DNA of 64,000 nt from Prostheceraeus crozeri (Eukaryota; Platyhelminthes; Polycladida; Euryleptidae). The notes under the pieces were generated by a model. It worked only from the letters and a program-made list of their open reading frames with translations. It had not been told where the DNA came from and did no database searches. Below are positions 23,602 through 35,645 of the stretch, in pieces. The position numbers and the translations under genes are program-made. Where the stretch lies: positions 434,001-498,000 of the forward strand of contig CAJQUW010006804.1 of the NCBI GenBank assembly GCA_907163375.1, written 5' to 3'. Numbering within the stretch: the first letter of the stretch is position 1; each line of letters opens with the position of its first letter.

Positions 23602-23679
23602 TTTTAGTTTGGAGGATCCCAAACTGCTGATGAAGTAATAAAAAGTATGTTTTGAACAGCCGGATCCTCCAAACTAAAA
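23602..23679. repeat. 18-bp inverted repeat / hairpin
   Basis: TTTTAGTTTGGAGGATCC (23602-23619) is exactly inverted as GGATCCTCCAAACTAAAA (23662-23679), around a 42-bp AT-rich loop. It may be a tiny TIR relic. No target duplication was found. Confidence 0.8.
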
Positions 23680-26448
23680 GTGTTCATATTAATAGAGATT
23701 TCTGATAAATGGTAGAGGTTTGTTCTATAAGCACTCATTGAGACATATTTTTTTTCATTTTTTCAAGTCATTAAGTCAAACAAGATGCAACACATTCACA
23801 AACTGCATTTCGTTGGTTTCGTCTCAGAAAATATTTGCGTGCTAATTGTAGATCATTCGTTATACTTACATATCATGCTATATGAACAGAAACGCTGGGT
23901 TATGTCAATGAGTAGATACTGCGTGGAAATTTACCAAAGCAAAATTCATATTTGACTTATGGGTGGGAGATAAATTTTACTGAAAGAAAGACAGTAGAGG
24001 CAAAGCTCACATCCTCAGGAGAGCCATCTTGCAGAATCGACCAGAGAGGACGCCTTTCTACTAGTTTGCTGCCTAAACAAAATCTACATGCAAGTCTACG
24101 CAAGCCACGGAATTGAATTAAAAGCTATACCAATATTGCATGATGTAATACACTATACATTGATAAGCATGTTTCATTTTGGGCACTCGAGTGCGCGAAT
24201 AATACTCGAGCAGTGGTAATACTCAAGTAATGCCGAGCACTACTATCAACACTAGGAGTTGTGTCGAAGCCTAAGTCGAAGTTGCAGTCATTTCAAAACT
24301 CTATAACCCAGAAAAAGCAAATACAACAGCAGATCTATGAAGCTGACATGAACACACAATGACAGATTATTGCATTTTAGGGGGATAGTACATTTTTTAA
24401 TAAACAAGAGCGACTAACAAAATGAATTTCAAGCATTATACCAAATACCGTTTTCCATTAAAATGCTTTTATTCTGAAAATATTGAATGCTTTCTCTGTC
24501 TAATATATCATGCATTCGTTCATAGCAGAATATTATGTGGTTGGCTGCAAATTAGAAAAAGCAGGTCATTTTCGAGTTCTGAATATCGCATCGAAGCTAG
24601 CTGACTGGCGACTGTGTCTATCATCAATGAATTATGCAAAGACTTGTAAAAATAAATCCATCACAAATTCGTCAAAGTTGCAACAATGAAAAGATAAATT
24701 AATGAAAGCTAGGCAACCAAGGTTCAAATAAATCAAGTCATTAGAGTGAAGAATTGGCTACTAGCTTTCAACCAAAATCCATTCCATGTGTCAATTTTGC
24801 TTGAACTACATTCTAACGTGTTCCACATTTTTCTCAAAATGCATATTATCATCAAATATTGGACATGTTCATTTCTACTCATAGATTAGGACGCGGTACT
24901 TCACAGTTGACGCAATTTTGACATTTGCGGCTCTAGGTAGAAGAATTTCACGCTCATTTCGCTGTGACATGGATCAGCATAAAATCAATAGCATTAGACT
25001 ATCACAAACATCTGCGATGATCCATCGAAGTTTCAATACTTAAAAATAGATCTTTTAATTAACATGAGAAATTTTATAATAAGAAATTTTGATAAACTTT
25101 CAACAGCAGATAAAAAATGAAAGTGAGAATATTTTCGACGTGGGAATAAATCATGGAATGATTTCCAGACATGTCTGAAGTTCTTCGACAGATAGATCCA
25201 TCATTGGAACATTGTAGCTGTTTGACTCGCTAATAGAAATTTTTTGTATTAGTGGTGTGTAGGGTGTCGCATTGTCTTCTAAGGAGTGGGAAACCGACTA
25301 AGATCAACATCTCATACTTACTGTCTTATTGAAGCCTTTTCATCCATTTAGGAATACGGTCTCCCTCCTGATGATGGACTACGACCTTCGATTTTGCGCC
25401 ATCGTCTGCACCTCGTTGGTAACTCATCTCTCCACCGTCGTCTCTGCCTTCCTCGATTTCATCATCCCAGTCGTGGCTGCCACCCTGTCACTCTTCTAGT
25501 CCATCTATTGTCATTTCTTCTTGCGAGATGGCCTGCCCATACTCCATTTCAAACTTTTCGCTTCTTTAGCAACATTGTTCACTTGTGTTTTTCTTCTCAT
25601 TTCTTCATTTCTTATTCTCTCCCTTCTTGCATAACATCTTATATAATATGTTAAATAATATGAGCATAAATTCAACTTGTGAATGTGAATCAGTGTTTCG
25701 ATAGCGACAGGACCTTTCCCCTCATCCCATCCCCAATAACATGATTTCTACAATTTCAGTGGTTTCCGGTGGTATGTAGTGGGAACTTAGGGATGTTGGG
25801 TGTCACAAAGAAATTCGTGTATTTAGTAGATAATTCTACATTGACTTTGGAGGATTTTTTGACGGAGGCCCTAGACTTACAGATCTTGATTTCAAAAGAA
25901 GATATTCACAGGCTATATGTCTTAAAAATATTTGGTGGGAATTAATGATCAATGCGAGTTGTGGACAATAAGAGGTATGCTGTTTTAATAGCTTTTTCAA
26001 GCTTTCGTTTTCCTGTTACATGTTCTTCCCATGAACACGACAACTCTTGATTATTCAATCTAAACTACAATATTTTATAGTTATCAGCTATGTTTCACTG
26101 TAATTATTCTGATAATGCCGGATTTTGCTTAATTAATCCTCATGGTCGGCGGCTTAGCTTTGAGTCATCAGAAAAAAGGCTGAATCTCCCCTACCAATGT
26201 AAGTATTTTCAAATAATGCCATTCGATATGCATAGATTTTCATATGTAATTTAAAGAATATTGGCTTTGACAATATTCTCCCAGCTTTCATAAGTTTTTT
26301 TGTTTTGTGAATTTGATTTAAGCAATGCTGCTATGCCTAATATACAGTCTGTTCCATTTGATTATCACAGTCATCTTTTTATTATTTAAAGCTATAAATA
26401 TTAAACGTGTTTATGTGTGTCAATCTGTGTGTAATGTGAAATAGAGTA
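23680..26448. other. Non-coding DNA, nothing recognised
   Basis: About 2.8 kb of AT-rich sequence. The 86-codon frame at 25394-25654 (plus) lies in a TC-rich patch and has no recognisable domain. Confidence 0.4.
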
Positions 26449-26456
26449 CTCTAATC

Positions 26457-27811
26457 CAGGGGTTTTTTATGGCCATTCTTGGTGTAAAAATGACACCACG
26501 GATTGAAGGATTTACACCACTAATTCATAATGTGTCAACTGAAAACATATTACTTTTATAAGGGGAATAAAAAAGTACAACTCAATGAACGCCTCCTGAT
26601 TCACTTATGGAAGTTCTTCGCATGTTCTTCTCTTCGCTCATGTAAGGTGGCGAGAGTTCAAGGTCACAGAAGGCATAGACGTTTGATTCGTACGTGCAAA
26701 ACGCGTTGGCTGTCTTGTGATCAGGCAGTTGTTGCCACTCTATCAGAGATTACAGCCGTATGGAGAGCGTTAATCCTCTTCTCAAATGACCGAAATGACC
26801 CGATAGCTACTGGTCTGCTGAGCAAAACAAAGTCACTCAAATTCTTAATGAATTTGCATGTACTGAATAGTATTGTGCCCCATCCTTCTTCCTTGTCCAA
26901 GTTGTTTCAGACAGGTGATTTGAATTTCGCTCAAATCAAACCTGCAATAGAGCTTTGCAAGTCTTTGTCGAAGAATCTCTCGTTTGGAAAAGCATGGAAC
27001 AGGATTGGCAAAGATACTGTGGAGAACTGGGAGAACTCACGATGGACGATGGAAGACAAAAACAGGGCCGTCTCTGTCATCTCGCTACTGTAGCGAGACC
27101 TGCAAAGAGATCGACAGACGCTTTCCAGAGCCAGAGATTTTCTCAAGCTTAAAAATATTTGATCCTACCATCGTTCCACTCGATCGACAGCGGCGCAAGC
27201 AGTACGGCGAAAAGGAATTTCTTATCCTAACAAGCTTGAAGTTTGGGCGACTTTTGAATTCAGAAATTGCAGACCAAGTGGATGCTGAGTGGACTCTCCT
27301 TCGTGAAAAGCTCATCACAGAGTTCATCGATTGTCGCTCGGCAGATGACGTTTGCCAACGTATCATACGAAGTCCATCGTACTTGTCCTTCCCGAACATC
27401 GCCACATTCGCCAAGATTTAATTCGCTCTCACGATTCCGCACTCAACAGCCTGGCCAGAGCGTGGGTTTTCTACTCTAAAGCGCATTAAAACCCCTTCAC
27501 GCAACCGTCTGTCAAACGAGACTATACAAGCTTCAGTGAATATCTCCATCAACGGATCGGATATCCTTTCCACTGAGGAGTCGTTGGTCATTGCCAAGGA
27601 TTGGAAGGAGGCCAAAGAGCGACACGTGTCCGTGATCGCACAAAAATCTCCGACATCATGACCGAATGCCTGTAGTTTATTATTGAATATATAAGAATAG
27701 ATGACTTACTATTATTTTTTTCCATAAACAAATAATACATCTCTCCGACTGTCTAAAGGTTACACCATAAATATGATGAGTTGCACCACTGTCTAAACCT
27801 TGAAAAACCTG
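26457..27811 (+). mobile_element. hAT transposon, internally deleted and inactive (1355 bp)
   Basis: The left end CAGGGGTTTTTTATGG is matched by the inverted right end AGGTTTTTCAAGG-type sequence (…CTTGAAAAACCTG). The flanking octamers CTCTAATC (26449-26456) and CTATAATC (27812-27819) match at 7 of 8 positions. Subterminal ACACCA words occur near both ends. The interior carries only the C-terminal half of a hAT transposase, with a frameshift and a stop. Confidence 0.85.
26530..27661 (+). pseudogene. hAT transposase remnant (C-terminal half, ZNF862-like)
   Basis: The first frame (to about 27050) includes the hAT hallmark CKTRWLSCDQAV followed by a helical region. Coding then continues in the next frame through PEIFSSLKIFDPTIVP. 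A TAA at 27419 interrupts it before the dimerisation domain AWPERGFSTLKRIKT / SRNRLSNETI, which ends at 27661. The order matches ZNF862/KIAA1586-like hAT proteins. The N-terminal BED finger and first catalytic aspartate are missing. With one frameshift and one stop, the copy cannot make transposase. Confidence 0.85.
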
Positions 27812-27819
27812 CTATAATC

Positions 27820-30800
27820 TATTGTTTCTCTGTCTTATGCTTAAGCCCAGTTCATGCTCATAATCAAAGTTGCTTTTACAAGACTGGTATGAAATGCATG
27901 TAGCCTACACGATAATTAATTCTATATACTTATAACTCAAATAAGCATATTAAAAAGTACACTTTAAATACTCGTGTAAGTTATAACAAAGAATCGCGTT
28001 AATTACATGACAATGAACGGCTTCTTCCGGTTTCTTCCTGCGGCATATACCGGTAGGTCCTATACTCGCATTATCATATCTGCATCAGGGGCGCATGTTG
28101 CAACCTTTTGGAATTTTCTGTGTCTAAACCAAGCGCTATGAAACTGCTGACTTATTTGAACTTCTTGACCTTCCTAAAAATTTGCAGCTTATATTATCAA
28201 AAACTTGATTACAAGTATATTTGATAAGCATTAGCTTCAAAGTGGCTATGTTGGGCAATGCTCCGGCCAACAGCCCCAATGGATGACCTAGATAGCCTAC
28301 CACTCGATATGCTTATGCGTGCACATGCTCATAAAGATTATATGAAATTACAATCTAAACAGGCAACATCAGCCACACTGCATGTGATGGATTTTCAAAA
28401 ATTCATAAAAAGTTTCCTAAAAATACGGCCAAATGATCCTCAATCATTTCAAGCACACTGGATTCCATTTCCCACTAACTCGCCTTTAGAAACACTACTC
28501 AATCGAGTGTCGTTGAAAAAATGCTCGCAATTCTTTACATTTCAAATATATTCGGTGTGATATTTTAAAAATGGTTCACTTCCCTGAGATGTAACTCAGT
28601 TCGCAATGCGATATCTTTCTTAGATGCAGGTGCAACCACAAAGTTATTAAAAGTAAAACTTTCCTTAATTACTTCAAATTTCTCATAATTGATTTACAGT
28701 AAGTAAAGTACACACTCACGACTTCAAAGCATGAGGCTCTAAATTGAAGAGATGCAAGATTCCGACTACCCTAAGACACTCTGCTTATCGCAAATAATCT
28801 TTTAGTTTGGAGTTTATGAGAAGCCCAAAATTCTCGCGTATATGATAGACCCAAGACAAGAAGCTTCCAGAGTTTCCTGTAGGTGACATCGCCTAGAACA
28901 ATGGGAGTAAGATGGTTCAGGAAGCGATTTATCTCAGCCCGGATGTTAACTGAGTGGTGGTTGAAAGTTCAGTAGCAATCTGATAGCTAACGTCAAGTTT
29001 TCTTATCGACTGAAGTCCAATACAGTTCGGAAACAAAGACAGGAAAAATGTCTAAGAACGACTTAACGAGTTACACATGAGATGGAGAACAGTGTTTACC
29101 TGAAGATCGCCACGGAGAACTTTACAATCGTTAAAATGTTCCAATTTCGATCAGTTTTGATAAAGAATTCATGAGACTATTTTGTTACTGCGTAAGAATA
29201 TTTGCTGATGCGAGAACTGTTTTGAGGCGGTCAAAAATGATTTCATCTCAGAGATATGAACAAATGAAAGGGAAAACTGTTAGCAACTTATGCATGATGC
29301 AAAATGAGACTGATTATGTAGAAATCTGATAGCATTATTGTTTGAATATCATTTCCAGGAGGCCGGCTGATACCGGCCTTCAGTTTGCGTGCAGGCAGTA
29401 GGTCAAGTGTAATCGTTTCTATTATTTTCTTTTATTATATTTCTGAGTCATGATTGCTGCCACAGACAGCAAAATGTTTTTACCTTATTGCTTTTTTCAT
29501 CGTTTTTGTCTTTTTTATTCCAACATTCTCCAGTGTTTTGCAATTACTTGATGAACCGATGGGGCGATAACCTCAAAAACTGGATTAATATGCAAAATAG
29601 CTCAACCGCAAAGTCGATAGCATGATGTCTTAAGTTTATTATGCCGCATTATGAATAGATAGCGTATATATTTTCCATCAATATTGAAAATTGTGAGGCC
29701 TATACATTGATTAAACATTGGAAACACAGGAATGTCATCCACGGTATGAATACCCAAATTAGAATTCGTACAGGAGTTGAAGTTGAAAGAAGTTAAATGA
29801 AACACAACACTAGAAACCTATGAAAACGATTATGAACAAATTCAACAACTGACACGATAAATTATCTCAATCTCATTGATGATTTAATTTCGGGACGTAG
29901 TTTTTGTTCGAGTAGGCAAGCTTCTGAGACACCAAATGGTGTAAGCGGTGATCAGAATCTCGAGTCATGGATTTGAACAACCGAAGACCAATCATAATGC
30001 GTCTGTGATCGATATCATATCATACTACACCTATATTTGTCGGCAGCATCTCAATTTATTTCTTGGAAGCATTCTGAAAATATGTATATTTACAAGACTT
30101 ATGTAAATTGATATAAATTATATATAGAGGGAGATTCATCCGAACTACCGTTGACAAGATCACCTTTGTATCGTCTTTTACAAAAAAATCGTCAGTGCAT
30201 GTTCAAAATTTCGTTTTAATTTAGGATTGCTAATTTTAGTAACTAAATGAGCGAGTCAGTTAAAACCGATGCCACCGAAAAGACCTCACGCCAAATATGT
30301 AGCACGATGAGCTCTCTGAAGATTGGGTTATTGAAGCATCAAAATTTGAGGGACACAAAGTGACCCCGGTTTCTCGATATCAAGAAATGTCCAGTTTGAA
30401 AACCCTATGAGTTATATTTGTACCTTGCATTTTTCGGAACCCAAAATGTTCGATTATTTTAATCTAAACATGCCGAAGCTCCGAACGGGCATAAAATCAA
30501 GAGGTGAGAACAAAATCTGACTTAAATCATTGCGGAAAATACAATCCCTTCTGGCTGGTTTTTGAACCCGATCTCTGAGAACAAGATCTAAATTATTTCA
30601 TTAATTGTAAATGTCTATAGGTCGGATGACGATTTAAATCTGCATCTGATTCGTTACAGTAAGGTATACTGCACTGCTGATCGTAAATAAGCCAGAAGCG
30701 TTTGTTGTTCCCGACTTTTATACATTTTGTAGGTTGTGAATTAAAGATTCTTACAACTGCAATCCCTGTTAGCAAGTGTTTTACACCATGGATGCAAAAG

Positions 30801-32820
30801 ACATCACAGCGAGCAGTTAAGCTTCAGTAGAGATCTCCACAGGAACACTTTCATGTAATCATCCACAAGAGACGGTACTTATGACGCAAGAATGAGTTTC
30901 TCAGTTCATAATTTGAACAGACATGAGTTCCACAATTGCATCACTCTTACCCTGAGGCATTAATAGCATTCAGTTTCTGCGCAGCCAGCACATTTGGCAG
31001 ATTAAGAGTATTTTACATTTGTAAGTGAGAAATATTTGACTCAAAGTCATGCCATCCGTGTTGATTTCTCACTTCATAGATTTGCGCAGAAAAAGTGCTT
31101 TGGGAAGCATTAGTATTGCCAAGTTTTTTAGTATTTTCATGCCAACGATAGCGACTATGGAATGGAAGATTTGATACTTTTATACACATGTGTAAATCAG
31201 GGAAGTCAACCTAACAATTACCGTCAATAATTATAATAGGATTGCAGAAGTTGTCACGACACTTTATTGAGCTATGCAGAAGGCGCTTAGAGCTCTGTTG
31301 AGTTTATATTGAACTTTTTTCATTAATTTTCACACGAAAACCTGTTAATATTCACACGTGGCCACAATGAAATCACGCCCAAGAGCTTCATACCTTTGTA
31401 TAGAATAAAAAATGGACATTTGACAAGTATTGGGTAACATGATATATCAGGTCGAAACAAATCACATTCCGAAGGAATTGGAACTATCGCGAGACAAGAT
31501 TGGAAACCGACCAAAAAATCTAATCAGTAACAAGCTGTTGGAACGCGTGCGTGGAAGACAAAGTGTGCAGGAATTTGTTTCAGCAGCTAATAGATCTGCA
31601 ACAGGAGCTGTAAATACCGTCTCAATCAGAACATTTCACTTCAAATACCTGAATAAAAATTTCTAGGCCAAAACATGCACACTGTGACTTTCTGCATGAA
31701 ATTAGAAAAGTAAAACTTAAAATTGTGAATTTGAACATTTGGTTAAATTGGTTAACTGAAAGGTAAAATTAGAAGTCAATAAAGCACTGCATGGATTAGA
31801 GAACGCACAATCTGACTTCAGCTCTGAATTGCCAAAAACTTGTCTGTGTTGCTTGCAATTTGTCAATAGCCGACCCACTCAAATCGACTTTTGTTCTAGA
31901 AATACTTCAGATTGATTGAATTACCTCATCATTTTGTGCCGTAACTTTTAGTCAAGTGAGCTCGACATCACTTTTTTCTATTTTACAGTGCAAATTCATA
32001 CCAGTAAATATGGGCACAATAAAATCAGACCCATTTAATCTGGAAAAATCAGTTGATATTAAAAATGAAGGACATTTTATCTGAAAAGAATGAACAACAA
32101 TGCTGCTTTTAGGAAAACACATAGTGACAACTAATTTAGTATAGTACTCCCTCGCAATACTGAGAAGAAAACATAACGAATATTACAGTTAGCAACCCCC
32201 AACACCTTTAAAATCCCGAAGCAAAGTTTTTTCATCAATTAATCGTTTTTGCTTTGTTCGTTGTTTATTGATTCCTGATTCATTCTCATCAATCGGACTT
32301 TCATGTTAGTAGACCTAAATGTATATTCTTGATTTACTTGTCATTCTAGTGAACTGACTTTATACGTGCCACCATGACTGTTCTGTTGACAAATTGAATC
32401 GATAACTTCGCGAAGGCACAACTGTCAGTGTGGCACTGTGAGATTTCTTCTATAATTTTGTAGAAGATAATTTCTCGAAGTTTTACATCAGTAAATTCGA
32501 ACCGGCAGTATATTCAACAGTGTTAACGTGTGGATAATAAATTGACTACGTTTTAGAAAATCGATATTCAATCTCTTTCGGCAATTTATCAAGAACCTGA
32601 GAAGTTAAAGATTTCCCCCATTCAATGCAATTATCACAATAAAAAAAAATAATGCATTTTCAGCCCAAAGTCAACAAATATAAACAACCGCAAATAGAAA
32701 CATACACATGAGGCGCCACTCATGCATGGGCTACTAAGCCTTCAATCGTAGCTATTTCCAGACTGAATATGAATAATGAATAATGTTTTATTTTAAAGTA
32801 ATAAAAAGCAAACTTACAAG
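27820..32820. other. Long AT-rich stretch without recognised genes
   Basis: About 5 kb without convincing genes or element ends. The 100-codon frame at 28258-28560 (plus) has a somewhat protein-like N-terminus but no domain. A 7-bp GC stem (AGGCCGG..CCGGCCT) sits near 29358-29378. Nothing else stands out. Confidence 0.4.
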
Positions 32821-32939
32821 TCAGGAAAGGAAATCATTGAAAAGATGGACAGGCAGAGTACAGAGAACTAGTACAAGATTTATTGCAGACTGTTCTTCAT
32901 ACCACGCTCTTAAGACACTGCAAATGAAATAAATCATAA

Positions 32940-33224
32940 ATGGGAATTGTATGGCTTGACACATTAGTGGGAAAGGACATCGATCGGCGATATGTTTTAC
33001 TAAGGGGCGAGATGCTGAGAAAACTACAATTTTCTTGGCGCAAGATGATAGAGAGCGAAACTTCAGGGTTGAAGACATCTTCAAAACTCTCAAAGCTCTT
33101 CTTGTTTATGGCGCACATACACGTTCTTCTATTATTGAACACAATTTTTCTGTAATGTTGGTGTAAACAGAAAGAACGATTCAGTGCTGACCAAATTGAA
33201 TCGACTGTGTCATCGAACTATGCA
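32940..33224 (+). pseudogene. Possible LINE fragment, plus strand
   Basis: The plus-strand frame contains GKDIDRRYVLLRGEMLRKL, resembling the DI.RRI.LA...M.KL segment after the RT domain of some LINEs. Further on, another frame gives LLVYGAHTRSSIIEHNFSV, which parallels YVYNAHVSSIIECNSSVYV on the opposite strand beyond 33260. The two are the arms of an inverted duplication. Weak and frame-broken. Confidence 0.35.
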
Positions 33225-33400
33225 CCGATCTTCATGATTGCCAAGACCATCATTCCCGAAAATGCACGTAGTTCGATGACAAAGTCGACTCAATTTGGTA
33301 AGCATTGAATTGATCTATATACACCAACATATACAGAAGAATTGCATTCAATAATAGAACTTACATGTGCGTTATAAACATAAATGAGGTCAGATTTTGA
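33086..33400. repeat. Inverted duplication, ~140-bp arms
   Basis: The left arm (33086-33224) and right arm (33261-33400) are imperfect inverted copies around a 36-bp loop. Shared blocks include TCTATTATTGAA, GTTGGTGTA and TTGTCATCGAACTA-type sequence. It lies inside LINE-like sequence, so it looks like two copies of one LINE segment facing each other. Confidence 0.8.
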
Positions 33401-34690
33401 AGCCCCAGCGACCTTCAAATGACGTAGCGCGAAGACCACTAGCACGCTTAGAAATATCAATCAGGTGATCCTTCAGTCCAACCAATAATTGAGTATGACA
33501 CCAAGAAATTTGAGATTTGCGCAAAAATAGCTCTCGTAGACATCGGTCAATGAATGATGTAGGTTACCATGACGAATAAGCAAAGTGTTTTATTTCAATA
33601 CAAAGTCGTAATTTGAGAGAGAACTTCTGTTTTCATATTTTTCAACGAATAAACATGCATTTAGTTTTTTCGGCGTTCCATGTTAAGCCCCAATCAATCA
33701 AATCTGTTTCTTAATTGGTATGTGTATCAATGTCAAGTAAGTTTGACAACGGAATTAGTACCATTCGTCATCTCAGCACTTTAGCATTCCAACATCCACT
33801 GAGCTAGGAAGAAGGGAACCCATGTGAGCAACAAAAAGCTGAGGGCCGATGACTGATCCTTAGGGACACCTGATGACATTGTGTAGAACGAACTGAAGCC
33901 AACATCTTGCAAAGTTTCGCGAAATCTTCGGTCTTGAAGAAAAGAAATAATCCAGCAGATGATGCTGTTAAGGAGATGACATCAATAAGAGTCTGAGCAA
34001 TTGCGTAATGTGGCAGTGAATCGAAGACTCGGCATAAATGAAATGAGAACACCATGAAAGTCATATGAGCCGATAATTCCTTTAATGAAATTATGCAACA
34101 ATAAGTGGACATGTAAAGTGTTGGTCTTGGGCCGACATGCGAGCTGATTGTCCCAAAATAAATTCAGCAGTTGATCAGTAGCAGACCACATGTCAACTTT
34201 TCCTATCGTCTTCAATAGATTGCAAACAATGAAATCGGTATGAAAATCTCGCTACTGAATTTTCCCGATTTTGGAATGGGCACAATGTTGGCTGTCTTCC
34301 ATATCGAAGGCACATGTTCATGAGTCATGGATAAGTGGAGAGATAAATCACATAACTGAGCATGGGAGACCGAGAATGAATGCTAAGACTTTTTCATTAA
34401 GCTTCAACATGTCTTGATAAAGGGAAAGACTGGTGAGCTCTGCCATCCACGAAATATCGTCGCAGTCAGTCAATGTTAGATTTGACCAGTCGCTTGCGCC
34501 CGAGAAGCTCGACTCAAAGTTAAGTGCGACAGATTCTGCAACATGAGATAGAGACAAGTGGCCACGAATCATTGCCTCAAATAGAGCACTCGTCCTTGAT
34601 TTGAAGTCGCACATGTCAAGCACAACCGTCTAGATATTCCCACCTTTCCTTCAGGCGGTAGTGCATCTGGAGATCCAACTAGGCTTGACT
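33261..34690 (-). pseudogene. Decayed LINE reverse transcriptase
   Basis: The minus-strand translation, in shifting frames, shows non-LTR RT landmarks in the expected order. These are VPSIWKTANIVPIPKSGK (first RT block), LLNLFWDNQLACRPKT (Q.GFR.G-like), CRVFDSLPHYAIAQTL (the FS.AFD.VPH block with its active-site region eroded), SLRISHRPSAFCCSHGFPSS (remnant of the G.PQGS.LGP..F block), KFLGVILNYWLD, and LIYVYNAHVSSIIECNSSVYV. Many stops and frameshifts show it is dead. The style fits CR1/L2-type LINEs; the exact clade is not determined. Confidence 0.75.
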
Positions 34691-34914
34691 TTCGATATTA
34701 ATATCTGTCTTAATATCTGTGAGATAGACTCTACAATTCCTTAATTTGAATGACTTGGATGTCTTGCATCGAACTTTAAGTGAATTCAGCTTCAATAAAT
34801 TCAGTTAAATGCTTTTTTCAGTACAGACTTGCTTTTCCAATCTCGCGCCGCTCAAATTTTAGAATGCATTGCGCATTTTTATAGCTGGGCTTGTGATGAC
34901 ATAAATTAAGTCCG

Positions 34915-35010
34915 TTCTAGTCGTGTGGATATAACACTGGGTTAGCCTTCTACTTGACATGTGTTCGAATCCTGGTCAGCCGTGTAACGGTTGGGACGGT
35001 AGGGTGTTGC
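34915..35010 (+). mobile_element. tRNA-like SINE head
   Basis: A good B-box-like TGTTCGAATCCTGG lies at about 34967-34980. Roughly 35-45 bp upstream are tRNA-like words (GGATATAACACTGGGTTAGCC). Pol III promoter spacing suggests a tRNA-derived SINE fragment. No clover-leaf with proper stems is preserved, so it is not a tRNA gene. Confidence 0.45.
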
Positions 35011-35142
35011 GCACATATCTGTGTTAATCATCACATACACAGTGGCAAGTATTCGCTCAAAAATGTCCTATCTTAGATCTGTAAAAGATGCATTGTTCAG
35101 ACTATCTATGGTACTATTTGCTAATAAGCGGTCAACAATGTG

Positions 35143-35195
35143 TCATTATTATGTAGATTTTGCATTTTTACATAGCAAAATCTACATAATAATGA
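35143..35195. repeat. Perfect 21-bp hairpin
   Basis: TCATTATTATGTAGATTTTGC is followed by an 11-base loop (ATTTTTACATA) and its exact inverse. Pairing extends further outward with small bulges. The size resembles a pre-miRNA or a tiny palindromic MITE. Neither is shown. Confidence 0.85.
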
Positions 35196-35196
35196 T

Positions 35197-35277
35197 ATTG
35201 TCCTAAGCTGTATTTCTATGGGAAAATATTGATATGATAACTTTTGGGGAAACTATCATGGAAAAGCTTAGGACAAT
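35197..35277. repeat. 13-bp stem hairpin adjoining the 35.14-kb hairpin
   Basis: ATTGTCCTAAGCT (35197-35209) is inverted as AGCTTAGGACAAT (35265-35277). AAGCGGTCA also occurs as a direct repeat at about 35126 and 35286, bracketing this hairpin and the previous one. Confidence 0.7.
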
Positions 35278-35377
35278 GATGAAAAAAGCGGTCATGAAAT
35301 GGCTAAGGTAATTATAATAAAAACATAGATTTATCAATTGAACCTCTATAAAATTTTACCGATGACTCTGATACATC

Positions 35378-35478
35378 CATGGACGCCTAGATATATGAAA
35401 CACACATAAGCTAGATATATTGTCTTAATTGACGCAGAATAAAATGAAATATGGTGCTTCATATATCTAGGCGTCCAT
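35378..35478. mobile_element. 101-bp MITE with 8-bp TSD
   Basis: The ends CATGGACGCCTAGATATATG and CATATATCTAGGCGTCCAT are inverted over about 22 bp. GATACATC flanks both sides (35370-35377 and 35479-35486, sharing one base with the arm edge). An 8-bp duplication suggests a hAT-type miniature element, one of the smallest in the window. Confidence 0.75.
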
Positions 35479-35529
35479 GATACATCACACTGGGCATAGT
35501 TCTGTGTAGTACCATAGATAACCTGAACA

Positions 35530-35645
35530 ATGGAATTATATATGCCTATTTAGAGGTCAGCAATGATCCAACTGGAGGTCGCTTACGCGACCTCCAGTTG
35601 GATCATTGCTGACCTCTAAATAGGCATATAAATATAACATTCCAT
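35530..35645. repeat. Near-perfect palindrome, 44-bp perfect arms
   Basis: The arms 35539-35582 and 35587-35630 are exact inverse copies around the 4-base centre TTAC. Pairing continues outward, after a small indel, to ATGGAAT/ATTCCAT. No target duplication was found. It would extrude as a cruciform or fold as a long dsRNA hairpin if transcribed. Confidence 0.9.

Noticed and set aside
28258-28560. 100-codon plus-strand frame
   Set aside because: Slightly protein-like start, but no domain, neighbour or splice evidence.
35143-35195. Confident microRNA gene
   Set aside because: The stem is perfect, unlike most animal pre-miRNAs. There is no expression or conservation evidence, and it lies among palindromic elements.
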